This document shows, in pieces, positions 23,860-33,883 of a DNA stretch of 64,000 nucleotides (positions are counted from its first letter, which is position 1; every line of letters begins with the position of its first letter). The stretch covers positions 965,890 to 1,029,889 of the forward strand of contig CAXNLE010000002.1 in NCBI GenBank assembly GCA_964203235.1. The letters are read 5' to 3'. Below the pieces are notes generated by a model. It was not told the DNA's origin. It searched no databases and saw only the letters and a program-made list of their open reading frames with translations. Source of the stretch: BACL27 sp964203235 (GTDB taxonomy: Bacteria; Actinomycetota; Acidimicrobiia; Acidimicrobiales; Ilumatobacteraceae). Made by a program: the position numbers and the translations under genes.

Positions 23860-26225
23860 CAATTGTTGATCCAGAAAAAATCGTTGTTGACCCAAATGTC
23901 GTGAATATCACGATTAATGACAAGCCAGTTTTAGCTCGTAAAGGTGAAGTGATTATCGCTGCTGCTGATCGCACAGATGATTTCATCCCAAGATTCTGTT
24001 ACCACCCTCGCATGAGTTCTGTCGGCATGTGTCGTCAGTGTCTAGTCGAAGTAGAAACACCGCGCGGACCAATGATGGTTGTGTCGTGCATGACGCCAGT
24101 TGCTGAAGGTCAAATCGTTCGTACCGCAACAGACAATGTTAAAAAGGCACAAGAGGGTGTGCTCGAGTTATTACTCGCAAATCACCCACTTGATTGCCCT
24201 GTTTGCGACAAAGGTGGCGAATGCCCGTTACAAGATCAGGCGTTTAGTCACGGGCCTGGCGAAAGTCGATTCGTTGAAGAAAAGCGCCACTACGAAAAGC
24301 CAATCGCAATTAGTGACATTGTTTATCTTGATCGTGAGCGTTGCATTTTGTGCGATCGATGCACGAGATTCGCCGACGAAGTTGCAGGTGATCCGCTGAT
24401 TTCATTTACTAGTCGTGGCAATGACACACAAGTGATGACGTTTCCTGAAGAACCTTTCAGCAGTTATTTCTCCGGCAACACGGTTCAAATTTGTCCAGTC
24501 GGTGCATTGACTGCAAAGCCGTATCGATTTAAGGCTCGTCCATGGGATTTAAACGAAACCGAAACGACTTGTACATCGTGTTCGGTTGGATGTCGCATCG
24601 TTGTGCAAAGCAGCCGAGATGAACTTGTACGGTTTCAAGGTGTAGATGTTGACCCCGTCAACTGGGGCTGGTTGTGCGATCGCGGTCGCTACAATTTCGA
24701 ATCAGTTAATTCAACTGAACGACTGACAACGCCATTAATAAAGTCTGATTCGGGTCTTGTGCAGAGTTCATGGTCAGTCGCTCTAGATTCGGCAGCAAGA
24801 ATTATTCGCCACGCGCTCACAAACAATGCGGATTCAGTTGCAATTCTTGGTGGAGCACGGGGCACTAACGAAGATGCCTTTGCTTGGGCAATGTTGGCAG
24901 ATGAATTGAAGATCAATCAACGCGACTCGCAACTTGGCGATGGTTTAACTCCTGAAATTTTTAATCTGGCACAAGCAACAATCGACGAAACTTGCGCAGC
25001 CAGCACAATCATTTTGTTGGCTCCTGATCTCAAGGAAGAATTGCCGGTTCTTTATCTACGAATTCGAGATGCCGCGCAAAAGCGCAAATCGCGAATCATT
25101 GAGTTCTCTTCACACGATTCTGGCTTGACGCCGTATGCATGGAGAAGTATCGCATTTGAACCAGGTCGCCAGGCTCAAGTTGTCCGTGAGACGTTAGAAA
25201 TCAAAGACTTGCAAGAGCAAATTCAGCGAGGTGAAGTAGTTGTCGTTCTTGGTCGTGCGAATCTCGCAGAGAACGAAGCGTTCACTTTGCACGCGCTAGG
25301 CGAAGTACTTCATGCGATTCCGAACGCAAAAATTCTTCCTGTTTTACGGCGCGGCAATGTTCGTGGAGCAGTAGCAGTAGGTCTTACACCGCAACAAAAC
25401 TCTGGTGACGCAATTGATATTTTGACGAAAGCCGCAGCCGGAAAAATCAATTGTTTAATTTTGCTCGGGGCGAATCCATTTGCCGATGTCGCTGATTCGA
25501 TACTTGTGAAACAAGCGCTCGCACAAATTAAGAGTGTCATCAGCGTCGATACGTTTGTTACGAGTTCTAATCAAAACGCGGATGTTGTTTTTCCAGCGGC
25601 GGCGTTCGCTGAAAAAAATGGAACAACTACGAACCTTGAAGGTCGAGTCAGCAACGTCACTCAACAGATCACTCCACGTGGCACGTCGCGTCCAGATTGG
25701 ATGATCGCAACTGAACTTGGGCTGAGTCTTGGGATAGATCTTGGCGTGTCGAGTCTTGATGAATTACATCAAAAAATGATTTTGGCAATCCCAGAGTTTG
25801 CCTCTTGTAACAATGAGCGGGCAATCCAAAGCGATGGTGTGCTAATGGTTCATGAAGCATCAGCGACTATCTCTCGAGGTTCTACGAATTTGGTAGATCG
25901 AAATTCATATAGTTATCGACTCATTGTGTCCCGAACAATGTATGACGGGGCTCAGTCGACCATCACGAGTAACTCGCTGGTGGGGATAATTACCGAGTCA
26001 ACAATTTATGTTCACCCGTTAGACCTTGCTCGTATCGGTGTTGTAGACGGCACAAATATTCGAGTCGGCGTAGACGAAATAAATATTGTCTTACCAGTTA
26101 GGGCACACAGCGGAATTCATCGCGGTACAGCTTGGTTGCCATACAACCACACAAATGTAGATATTCGGCCATTGTTGAATATCGCAGCAGATGTGATTGA
26201 CGTTCGAATTGAACAAATCAAATGA
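23856..26225 (+). CDS. nuoG: NADH-quinone oxidoreductase subunit G (cluster 1)
   Basis: The 75-kDa-type subunit, 789 residues. Ligand groups in order: N1b ([2Fe-2S]) around FCYHPRMSSVGMCRQC, the His-containing CPVCDKGGECPLQ region, N4/N5 in CILCDRCTRF and CSVGC, then a degenerate molybdopterin-oxidoreductase domain without molybdenum ligands. The CTSCSVGCRIVV tetrad could hold the extra N7-type cluster, but the fourth ligand needs alignment. It overlaps nuoF and nuoH by four bases each. Confidence 0.94.
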   Translation: MTIVDPEKIVVDPNVVNITINDKPVLARKGEVIIAAADRTDDFIPRFCYHPRMSSVGMCRQCLVEVETPRGPMMVVSCMTPVAEGQIVRTATDNVKKAQEGVLELLLANHPLDCPVCDKGGECPLQDQAFSHGPGESRFVEEKRHYEKPIAISDIVYLDRERCILCDRCTRFADEVAGDPLISFTSRGNDTQVMTFPEEPFSSYFSGNTVQICPVGALTAKPYRFKARPWDLNETETTCTSCSVGCRIVVQSSRDELVRFQGVDVDPVNWGWLCDRGRYNFESVNSTERLTTPLIKSDSGLVQSSWSVALDSAARIIRHALTNNADSVAILGGARGTNEDAFAWAMLADELKINQRDSQLGDGLTPEIFNLAQATIDETCAASTIILLAPDLKEELPVLYLRIRDAAQKRKSRIIEFSSHDSGLTPYAWRSIAFEPGRQAQVVRETLEIKDLQEQIQRGEVVVVLGRANLAENEAFTLHALGEVLHAIPNAKILPVLRRGNVRGAVAVGLTPQQNSGDAIDILTKAAAGKINCLILLGANPFADVADSILVKQALAQIKSVISVDTFVTSSNQNADVVFPAAAFAEKNGTTTNLEGRVSNVTQQITPRGTSRPDWMIATELGLSLGIDLGVSSLDELHQKMILAIPEFASCNNERAIQSDGVLMVHEASATISRGSTNLVDRNSYSYRLIVSRTMYDGAQSTITSNSLVGIITESTIYVHPLDLARIGVVDGTNIRVGVDEINIVLPVRAHSGIHRGTAWLPYNHTNVDIRPLLNIAADVIDVRIEQIK

Positions 26226-27439
26226 TCGCCCTAGACACTCTTTTGTCAGATGAAATACTTTGGGCACCTTTGTTGATCGTTCTGTTAAAAGTTGTAGTTG
26301 TATTTGTCGTTGGTTTGTTGTCAACCATGTTGATGGTGTGGTTTGAGCGCAAAGCAATTGCCGGGATGCAAAATCGCATCGGGCCTAACAAAACTGGTCC
26401 ATTCGGGATCATGCAAACTCTCGCCGACGGAATCAAGCTATTTTTTAAAGAAGATTTGATTCCAAATCGGTCAGATCGTTTTGTTTTCGCACTTGCGCCG
26501 TTTTTATCTTTCGTTCCAGCATTTCTGGCTTTTGCAATTATTCCACTTGGTGGCGATTTTCGAAACGGCAATGGTGGAGAAGTTACTTGGTTCGGACACG
26601 TAACAAAAGTTCAACTTGCTGACCCACCAATTGGGGTGCTTTTTGCGCTCGCGATTTCTTCAATTGCTGTTTACGGCATCATGCTTGCGGGTTGGTCAAG
26701 TGGTTCGAAATATCCGCTGATCGGTTCTGTTCGAGCATCGGCACAAATGGTCAGTTATGAAGCAGCCCTTGGTTTGTCTTTGGCCTGCGTGCTGTTGCTC
26801 GCTGGCACACTTTCAACAAGTGGCATCGTTGCAGCGCAGGCGACGATTACGCAGTGGCACGTTATTTCAACCGGCATCGTGCCATTTGTTATTTTTCTAA
26901 TCGCAGCAACAGCAGAACTAAATCGCCCGCCATTCGATTTAGTTGAAGCCGAGCAAGAACTTGTCGGTGGCTTTAATACAGAATATTCATCAATTAGATT
27001 TGCGCTGTTTTATCTTGCAGAATTTATGAACACGGTCACGATGTCGGCGCTTATTGTCACGCTGTTTTTCGGGGGTCCTCAACCGATTGCGTTTGGTGAT
27101 TTTGTTCTTGATATACCACTTATCCCGAATGCTCTTGAGGGCACGCTTTGGTTGCTGGCCAAAGTACTTGTATTTCTATATATCTATATTTGGTTCCGCG
27201 CAACTCTTCCAAGATTGCGTTACGACCAATTAATGGATCTCGGTTGGAAGGTACTTATCCCGGGATCACTTGGATGGTTCATGCTGCTGGCATCCCAGCG
27301 CATGGCTCGACAAAACGAATGGAATATTATTTTAGTTACGTCTATCTCGGTAGTCGTGATGGTGGGTGGCTATCTACTTTTACAAGCTGCATTTACTCAA
27401 AGCGCGCGGCAGCGTGAGACACAAGGACCAATGTTCTAA
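26222..27439 (+). CDS. nuoH: NADH-quinone oxidoreductase subunit H (cluster 1)
   Basis: Eight-helix heel subunit at the junction of the arms, 405 residues. GGMQ-type signatures are present: ERKAIAGMQNRIGPNKTGPFGIMQTLADGIKL, and ELNRPPFDLVEAEQELVGGFNTEYS with the acidic residues of the E-channel. The last 30 residues are a polar tail. The last base of the TAA stop is the A of the nuoI ATG. Confidence 0.95.
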   Translation: MIALDTLLSDEILWAPLLIVLLKVVVVFVVGLLSTMLMVWFERKAIAGMQNRIGPNKTGPFGIMQTLADGIKLFFKEDLIPNRSDRFVFALAPFLSFVPAFLAFAIIPLGGDFRNGNGGEVTWFGHVTKVQLADPPIGVLFALAISSIAVYGIMLAGWSSGSKYPLIGSVRASAQMVSYEAALGLSLACVLLLAGTLSTSGIVAAQATITQWHVISTGIVPFVIFLIAATAELNRPPFDLVEAEQELVGGFNTEYSSIRFALFYLAEFMNTVTMSALIVTLFFGGPQPIAFGDFVLDIPLIPNALEGTLWLLAKVLVFLYIYIWFRATLPRLRYDQLMDLGWKVLIPGSLGWFMLLASQRMARQNEWNIILVTSISVVVMVGGYLLLQAAFTQSARQRETQGPMF

Positions 27440-28071
27440 TGGGATACCTCGGCGGATTTATTGTCACGCTTCGTCAACGCGGAGCAAAGAATCGTGTCAC
27501 AACGCAATACTCAGGCGGTCGAGTGTTTCGACGCAACCAAAAACGTGCTGTCAAGATGGACGAGAAACTTGAGAAGCCAGAGCGTCTGCATGGTCGTCAT
27601 GTTCTCAATAAATACGAAGATGGAATGGAAAAATGTATCGGGTGCGAGTTGTGTGCCGCGGTTTGCCCAGCCAAATGCATCCACGTTCGTGGTGCCGACA
27701 ATGATCCAATGAAACCAACTTCACCAGGAGAGCGCTTCGGTTGGATTTATGAAATCAATTATCTGCGTTGCATTCATTGTGATTTGTGCGTTGAGGCGTG
27801 TCCGACTGAAGCGATTACCGAAACGAAACTTTTTGAATTCTCATTCACGAACCGTCAAGATGCGATTTACACAAAGAGTGAACTTCTCGTTGACAATTCT
27901 GGCAAACCTCAACATCTCGCCTGGGAAGATTGGCGCGAAGGTGAAGATCTAAATACGTCAGGGTGGATGAGAGCAACCGCTGCATCTGGTGATGCGAACT
28001 TCACTGGAGTCGTGTCATGGAGCGGCGAATTGGGTTACGGCATTCGCCCGGCAGAAGATAAGAGCGAATAA
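27439..28071 (+). CDS. nuoI: NADH-quinone oxidoreductase subunit I (cluster 1)
   Basis: Ferredoxin-like subunit with clusters N6a and N6b: CIGCELCAAVCPAKCIHV and CIHCDLCVEACPTEAI. 210 residues. The C-terminal 80 residues after the second motif are a typical actinobacterial extension. One-base overlap with nuoH; directly followed by nuoJ. Confidence 0.95.
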   Translation: MGYLGGFIVTLRQRGAKNRVTTQYSGGRVFRRNQKRAVKMDEKLEKPERLHGRHVLNKYEDGMEKCIGCELCAAVCPAKCIHVRGADNDPMKPTSPGERFGWIYEINYLRCIHCDLCVEACPTEAITETKLFEFSFTNRQDAIYTKSELLVDNSGKPQHLAWEDWREGEDLNTSGWMRATAASGDANFTGVVSWSGELGYGIRPAEDKSE

Positions 28072-28620
28072 ATGGAACTTTTTGTTTTTGGTTGTGCTGC
28101 ACTGATGGTTTTAATTGGCGCAGTCGGAGTAATCACTCGAAAGCACCCGGTACATGCCGCCTTAAGTTTAGTGCTGACACTTTTTGGTGTGGCGGTTCTA
28201 TTTGTAATTCAACAGGCACACTTTCTTGCCGCGGTACAAGTAATTGTTTACGCTGGCGCCATCGTCGTGTTGTTTTTATTTGTGATCATGTTGTTAGGTG
28301 TTGATCGTGTTGAAAATCTTCGAACAGAACCACTAACCACTCAACGCCCGCTTGCCGTAATCGTCAGTCTCGGCCTAATTGGAGTTCTCGTGGCTGCATT
28401 TGCGACAGGTAGTGGTGTACTTCAAGAACGTGGAACGGGTATCTTAATTCCTGACTCGACCACTGGTTCTGATGCAAACACGATTCAACTTGCTGAATCA
28501 ATTTTCTCACAATATGTCGTCGCTTTTGAAGTTACTTCGGTGCTACTGGTTGTTGCAGTCGTTGGCACGGTGCTTCTTGCGCGACGTACTAAAGACACAG
28601 TGACGGAAAACCCAAAATGA
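28072..28620 (+). CDS. nuoJ: NADH-quinone oxidoreductase subunit J (cluster 1)
   Basis: Five-helix membrane subunit, 182 residues. Helix 3 reads AVQVIVYAGAIVVLFLFVIMLLG, the conserved pi-bulge helix that links quinone reduction to proton pumping. Its stop overlaps the nuoK start by four bases. Confidence 0.93.
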   Translation: MELFVFGCAALMVLIGAVGVITRKHPVHAALSLVLTLFGVAVLFVIQQAHFLAAVQVIVYAGAIVVLFLFVIMLLGVDRVENLRTEPLTTQRPLAVIVSLGLIGVLVAAFATGSGVLQERGTGILIPDSTTGSDANTIQLAESIFSQYVVAFEVTSVLLVVAVVGTVLLARRTKDTVTENPK

Positions 28621-28937
28621 TCGCTATCTCACTCGCGCCGACCGCATCTTGGTATCTCGTACTAAGTGCTGTGCTTTTTGGTATCGGAACATTTGGGGTT
28701 CTAGTTCGCCGAAATCCGTTAGTCATGTTCATGTGCATCGAGTTGATGCTTAATGCTGTGAATCTCAGTTTCGTAACTTTGGCGAGACAACTTAATGACA
28801 TCAATGGTCAAACAATAGTTTTTTTCGTAATGGTCGTGGCTGCCGCTGAAGTAGTCGTTGGTCTTGGCATCATTGTGGCAATCATGCGCAATAGAAGTTC
28901 GATGACCGCCGACGATCTCGTCGAGTTAAAGGGCTAA
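28617..28937 (+). CDS. nuoK: NADH-quinone oxidoreductase subunit K (cluster 1)
   Basis: Three-helix membrane subunit, 106 residues. VRRNPLVMFMCIELMLNAVNLSFV holds the conserved glutamate of helix 2, and AAAEVVVGLGIIVAIMR the one of helix 3; both belong to the central proton path. Confidence 0.94.
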   Translation: MIAISLAPTASWYLVLSAVLFGIGTFGVLVRRNPLVMFMCIELMLNAVNLSFVTLARQLNDINGQTIVFFVMVVAAAEVVVGLGIIVAIMRNRSSMTADDLVELKG

Positions 28938-28939
28938 TT

Positions 28940-30853
28940 ATGCTCGACTTAATTTGGCTGATACCGGTGCTGCCACTTGCTGGGGCTGGCATCAACTTAA
29001 TTTTCGGTCGTAAACTCGGCGATCCAAAAGCGGGTTGGGTTGCCACGCTCGCAACCGCTTCATCATTTTTGGTGACGGTGCTGGCTTATTTAGAGATGTT
29101 GGCGCTACCGGCCGAAGAACGCAGTCACGTTGTAAATATGTTTTCTTGGATTCAAGTTGGTTCGCTACAAGTTGATCTCGCAGTTCTTGCCGACCCACTC
29201 AGCATTGTTATGGCGTTATTCGTAACAGGCATTTCAACCTTGATTCACCTTTATGCAATTGGCTACATGCACGGCGACGCTAAGTTCTCGAAATTCTTTT
29301 TGTATTTAAATCTCTTCGTTTTCAGCATGTTGATGCTCGTTCTCGGTGAAAATCTACTTGTCACATTCTTGGGCTGGGAAGGTGTCGGTGCTTGCAGTTA
29401 CTTCTTGATTTCGTTCTGGCATACCCGAAACAGTGCAGCGGTCGCCGGCAAAAAAGCATTCGTCACCAATCGCATTGGTGACTTCGGTGTGATGGCCGCA
29501 ATGTTTTTAGCATTTAACAGTCTCGGCACACTTTCGTATCACGCAATTAACGAATCTGCTCATAGTGGCGAACTTGCATCAGTGACAGCAACAGCAATTG
29601 GGCTTTTACTTTTTGTTGGTGCTTGCGGCAAGAGCGCCCAACTTCCGCTTTATCTTTGGTTGCCAGATGCAATGGAAGGCCCAACTCCAGTTTCGGCATT
29701 GATACATGCCGCAACGATGGTGACATCGGGTGTGTTTTTAATGACACGTATGAGTCCTGTTTTGCACGCTTCGTATGAGTGGGTGCCAACAGTTATTGCC
29801 GTAGTTGGTGCGGCAACTGCGCTTTATGCGGCAACAGTCGCGGTCGCACAAAACGATATTAAAAAAGTTCTCGCTTATAGCACTGTTTCGCAATTGGGAT
29901 ACATGTTTCTAGCAGTGGGCTCTGGTGCATATGTTGCTGCAATTTTTCACATGGTGACCCACGCATTTTTCAAGGCGCTGTTATTCCTCGGTTCAGGTTC
30001 TGTAATTCACGGCATGCATCATGAGCAAGATATGCGTCGTATGGGAGCGTTGCGAAAAGTGATGCCGGTTACTGCTTTCACTTTCATTATCGGCTGGTTA
30101 GCAATCGCAGGGGTGCCGCCGTTTGCTGGCTTTTGGTCGAAAGACGAAATATTGCTTTATGTGTATGCAAATAATCGTGGTCTCTATGCCGTTGGTTTGA
30201 TTACCGCACTATTGACGGCGTTTTATATGACGCGCCAAGTCATCATGGTGTTTTACGGTAAAGCAAAATGGAATGATCACAGCGCCGAACACGGCTCACA
30301 CGGCGACATAATTCCACACGAAAGTAGTTGGATAATGTTGACGCCGCTAGTTGTGTTGTCGGGTTTATCCGTCGTCGGCGGTGCAATGCAATTGCCCTTC
30401 GGTAAAGATTTTAATTTTCTAGAACGTTGGCTTGCGCCAGTTGTCGAAGAATCTGAAGCGCATATTCATGAGACTTGGGCATATCAAAATAAATATTTGT
30501 TATTAGTTGTGGCGATTGTGGTTGCAGTAGTTGGAATCGCAACATCAATTGCGGTTTATGCAAAATCATGGGTCAAGCCAATTGAACCTAAAGTACTTGA
30601 GCAAGCGTGGTATTACGACAATGCCGCAAGCCGTCTGATCGCTGGGCCTGGCGCCAAAACTTTTAACTTAATTGCCTGGATTGACGCCAACATTGTTGAT
30701 GGCATTGTCAATGGGGTCGGCAAGTTGATTCGAAATATTGCAACATCATTGCGAAGGGCTCAGAGCGGTTTTGTGCGTGCCTACGCATTATTAATTAGTT
30801 TCGGTGCGGTTGTGATTCTGGCTTGGTTCTTTTTGCGAGGGGCACTGTTGTGA
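28940..30853 (+). CDS. nuoL: NADH-quinone oxidoreductase subunit L (cluster 1)
   Basis: Distal antiporter-like subunit, 637 residues and about 16 helices with a long lateral helix near the C-terminus. FLGWEGVGACSYFLISFW, GKSAQLPLYLWLPDAMEGPTPVSALIHAATMVTSG and the lysine-bearing NDIKKVLAYSTVSQLGYM are intact. The TGA stop overlaps the GTG of nuoM. Confidence 0.95.
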   Translation: MLDLIWLIPVLPLAGAGINLIFGRKLGDPKAGWVATLATASSFLVTVLAYLEMLALPAEERSHVVNMFSWIQVGSLQVDLAVLADPLSIVMALFVTGISTLIHLYAIGYMHGDAKFSKFFLYLNLFVFSMLMLVLGENLLVTFLGWEGVGACSYFLISFWHTRNSAAVAGKKAFVTNRIGDFGVMAAMFLAFNSLGTLSYHAINESAHSGELASVTATAIGLLLFVGACGKSAQLPLYLWLPDAMEGPTPVSALIHAATMVTSGVFLMTRMSPVLHASYEWVPTVIAVVGAATALYAATVAVAQNDIKKVLAYSTVSQLGYMFLAVGSGAYVAAIFHMVTHAFFKALLFLGSGSVIHGMHHEQDMRRMGALRKVMPVTAFTFIIGWLAIAGVPPFAGFWSKDEILLYVYANNRGLYAVGLITALLTAFYMTRQVIMVFYGKAKWNDHSAEHGSHGDIIPHESSWIMLTPLVVLSGLSVVGGAMQLPFGKDFNFLERWLAPVVEESEAHIHETWAYQNKYLLLVVAIVVAVVGIATSIAVYAKSWVKPIEPKVLEQAWYYDNAASRLIAGPGAKTFNLIAWIDANIVDGIVNGVGKLIRNIATSLRRAQSGFVRAYALLISFGAVVILAWFFLRGALL

Positions 30854-32358
30854 TTTCAGCCAGCACCGAAGTTCTGAACTTTCCGATTCTGACCATGCTC
30901 GTGATTTTGCCAGTAATCGGTTCGATAGTTGTCGCACTACTTGGTGGTTCGCGTCCAGAGTGGATGAAACTGGCTGCACTGATTTCAAGCGTCACAACTG
31001 CAGCGCTTTCTTTATGGTTGTTAGCAGCATTCAAATCTGGCGAGGCCGGTTTTCAGTTCGTCTCGCAGCATCTTTGGATTAGCCAATGGGGAATCTCATG
31101 GCACTTAGGTGTGGATGGAATTTCGTTGTTTTTAGTAGTGCTGACTGGAATCTTGTTTCCATTAGTAATTGTCGGAATCAATCCGCACCACAATGAAACT
31201 TCATATTTTGCTTGGATGTTGTTATTGCAAGCCGGAGTAATGGGCTCGTTCTTATCGCTTGACCTGTTCTTATTTTTTGTAATGTTCGAAATCGTTTTGG
31301 TGCCGATGTATTTCTTGATCGGTGGTTGGGGTTATGACCAGCGGGTTTACGCAGCAACAAAATTCTTTTTATACACAATGGCTGGATCGGCGTTCATGCT
31401 CGTCGGAATCATTGCAACAGTTGCGCTTGCACACCGCGACCTTGGCGTGGTGACATTCGATCTTGTCAAAATCGCTGAAGGTGCTAACTTTTCAACGAAT
31501 GCCGCACGATGGCTATTTTTATCGTTTGCGATTGCGTTCGCGGTTAAGGTGCCACTATTTCCGTTTCATACTTGGCTGCCCGATGCTCACACACAAGCCC
31601 CAACTGGTGGCTCAGTGATTCTTGCTGGCGTGTTACTCAAAATGGGAACTTATGGTTTCTTACGGTTCGGAGTTTATTTATTTCCTCAGGCCGCGATGTG
31701 GGCAAGACCAGCAATATTTACTCTCGCCGTCATCGGAATCATTTACGGTGCAGTTGCCGCAACGATGCAACACGATCTAAAACGACTCGTCGCTTATTCT
31801 TCTGTTGCTCACCTCGGGTTCATTGTTCTTGGGACATTTGCCCTGAGTTCGCAAGCAGTAACTGGCGCAGTAATGCAAATGGTTAATCATGGAGTCTCGA
31901 CAGGTGCATTATTTTTACTCGTCGGCATGATTTACGAACGGCGTCACACTCGTGAAATCTCTGAGTTACGTGGCATTCAGCATGTTGCACCAATCTTTGC
32001 TGGCATATTCACGGTAGTCATGCTGTCTTCAGTTGGTTTGCCTGGCCTCAATGGTTTCGTTGGTGAGTTCTTGATTTTGATTGGGTCATTTGGTCCTGCT
32101 CGCTGGTGGACAGTTGTCGCCACTGTCGGCGTCATTCTTGCAGCACTTTATTTATTGTGGGCCTATCAACGCGTGTTTCATGGTGAGCCAGACGAAGCCA
32201 ATTCGACTTTTAAAGAAATTACAGTTCGTGAAGGCTTGTTGATGTCTGTATTTGTCGCAATCATCGTCGTATCTGGCATCTATCCAAAACCAATTCTTGA
32301 CAGAATCGAACCAAGCGTTGCTGCACTGATTGAGCACGTAGAAGGACAAACCAAGTGA
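30850..32358 (+). CDS. nuoM: NADH-quinone oxidoreductase subunit M (cluster 1)
   Basis: Antiporter-like proton channel subunit, 502 residues and 14 helices. FEIVLVPMYFLIG (functional Glu), KVPLFPFHTWLPDAHTQAPTGGSV and LKRLVAYSSVAHLGFI are present. The start is GTG 30850, overlapping the nuoL stop; the longer frame from 30823 would overlap by 31 bases. Overlaps nuoN by four bases. Confidence 0.94.
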   Translation: MISASTEVLNFPILTMLVILPVIGSIVVALLGGSRPEWMKLAALISSVTTAALSLWLLAAFKSGEAGFQFVSQHLWISQWGISWHLGVDGISLFLVVLTGILFPLVIVGINPHHNETSYFAWMLLLQAGVMGSFLSLDLFLFFVMFEIVLVPMYFLIGGWGYDQRVYAATKFFLYTMAGSAFMLVGIIATVALAHRDLGVVTFDLVKIAEGANFSTNAARWLFLSFAIAFAVKVPLFPFHTWLPDAHTQAPTGGSVILAGVLLKMGTYGFLRFGVYLFPQAAMWARPAIFTLAVIGIIYGAVAATMQHDLKRLVAYSSVAHLGFIVLGTFALSSQAVTGAVMQMVNHGVSTGALFLLVGMIYERRHTREISELRGIQHVAPIFAGIFTVVMLSSVGLPGLNGFVGEFLILIGSFGPARWWTVVATVGVILAALYLLWAYQRVFHGEPDEANSTFKEITVREGLLMSVFVAIIVVSGIYPKPILDRIEPSVAALIEHVEGQTK

Positions 32359-33869
32359 ACGATCAAGTACCTGAATTTGCAGGCCCTGCAATCGATTGGT
32401 TTTCGATTTCGCCTTTATTAGTTTTGCTTTTCGGCGCGCTTTTGCTGTTGCTTGTTGGGTCGTTAACTCCGCAGTGGCGACGTGGCTGGTATGGATTAGT
32501 CAGTGCGCTAACGGCAACTGTCGCAATTGTTCTATCAATATTTTTATGGCGCGATATTTCAAGTTCTGGCTCGAAGCTTCTTGTTGGTGGTGCTCTTGCT
32601 CTCGATCATTTTGCTGTCCTGGCGTCAATAGCAATTTGTTCGGCAGTATTGCTTGTCAGTCTTGTGACTAGCGACTATCTCGCAGGCGAAAAATCTGACA
32701 TGCCAGAGATTTATGCGCTCTATCTGACAGCAGCAATTGGCGGAATCGTGATGGTCGCGGCAAACGACCTGATCGTCTTATTTCTTGGTTTAGAAACCCT
32801 TAGCTTGTCGCTTTATTTATTGGCAGCAAGCAATCGAAAACGAGCAGAAAGCCAAGAAGCCGGGTTGAAGTATTTCATTCTTGGTGGTTTCGCATCAGCT
32901 TTCTTTTTATATGGTGTCGCACTTACTTACGGCGCAACTGGCACTACTCGTTTAGTTGATATCAATTTGGCGTTGAATTCTTACATCACTGTCCCGCGCA
33001 ACGACACATTGCTTCTAATCGGCGTTGGTTTAATGCTTGTTGGGTTTGGTTTCAAAGTTTCTCTTGTGCCATTTCAAGCCTGGACCCCCGATGTATATCA
33101 AGGTTCGCCAACACCGGTTACGGCGTTTATGGCTTCAGCCGGAAAAGTCGCCGCACTTGTTGCTCTGGTGCGAGTTTTTGTTACTGCATTTCCATCGCGT
33201 GCAGATGATTGGGGTCCAGCAGTTTTTGTACTGGCCGCACTGACACTTGTCGTTGGTTCAGTCGTTGCTGTCGTACAAACTGATGTGAAGCGTATGCTCG
33301 CGTACTCATCAATTAGTCATGCAGGTTTCATTCTTGTTGGTCTAGAAGCATCTTCACATCGCTCATCGCCTGATGTTGGTGATGGATTAATCGCAATTGC
33401 TGTTTATGTAGTGCTTTACGCAGCCTTGGTCGTTGGCACATTCAGCGTTGTCACAGTTGTTGCACAAAATTCAAACGATGGATCAGCATCGCTGGATGCC
33501 TTCAAAGGCATTGGCAAAAATAACCCAGTATTCGCCTTAGCGATGACGGTTTTGTTGTTAGCCCAAGCAGGTGTGCCATTAACCAGTGGGTTCGTCGCCA
33601 AGTTCGGAGTAATTCAGGTAGCAATTGGTGTTGGCAGTTACGAACTTGCGGTCATCGCCATGGTGTGCGCTGTGGTGGCGGCGTTTGTTTATTTACGAAT
33701 CATGGTCAGTATGTGGCTGAGCGACGCAACAAGTTCTGTTTCAGTAAAAGTTCCACTGTTTTCAACGATTGCGATTGGGATTGCGGTTTCAGTAACTTTA
33801 GTTATTGGAGTTCTTCCAAGTCTATTGCTTGACATAACTTCTAATCTCACTCAACTCGCTAGCAAATAA
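32355..33869 (+). CDS. nuoN: NADH-quinone oxidoreductase subunit N (cluster 1)
   Basis: Third antiporter-like subunit, 504 residues and 14 helices. FLGLETLSLSLYLLAASNR, KVSLVPFQAWTPDVYQGSPTPVTAFMA and DVKRMLAYSSISHAGF are the family landmarks. It is the last gene of the 20-kb bc-nuo block; the next gene runs against it and ends nine bases away. Confidence 0.95.
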   Translation: MNDQVPEFAGPAIDWFSISPLLVLLFGALLLLLVGSLTPQWRRGWYGLVSALTATVAIVLSIFLWRDISSSGSKLLVGGALALDHFAVLASIAICSAVLLVSLVTSDYLAGEKSDMPEIYALYLTAAIGGIVMVAANDLIVLFLGLETLSLSLYLLAASNRKRAESQEAGLKYFILGGFASAFFLYGVALTYGATGTTRLVDINLALNSYITVPRNDTLLLIGVGLMLVGFGFKVSLVPFQAWTPDVYQGSPTPVTAFMASAGKVAALVALVRVFVTAFPSRADDWGPAVFVLAALTLVVGSVVAVVQTDVKRMLAYSSISHAGFILVGLEASSHRSSPDVGDGLIAIAVYVVLYAALVVGTFSVVTVVAQNSNDGSASLDAFKGIGKNNPVFALAMTVLLLAQAGVPLTSGFVAKFGVIQVAIGVGSYELAVIAMVCAVVAAFVYLRIMVSMWLSDATSSVSVKVPLFSTIAIGIAVSVTLVIGVLPSLLLDITSNLTQLASK

Positions 33870-33883
33870 CTCGCGAATTATTT
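33864..33883. terminator. Weak A/T hairpin with T-run between convergent genes
   Basis: AAATAA (33864-33869) and TTATTT (33878-33883) flank CTCGCGAA, with TTT continuing the run on the plus strand. The arms contain the stop codons of nuoN and of the amidotransferase. The stem is short and all A/T, so support is modest. Confidence 0.3.

Noticed and set aside
23856..26225. NuoG as formate dehydrogenase or another molybdoenzyme
   Set aside because: It sits between nuoF and nuoH and has the NuoG N-terminal cluster set; the molybdopterin-like domain lacks a Cys/Sec ligand context.
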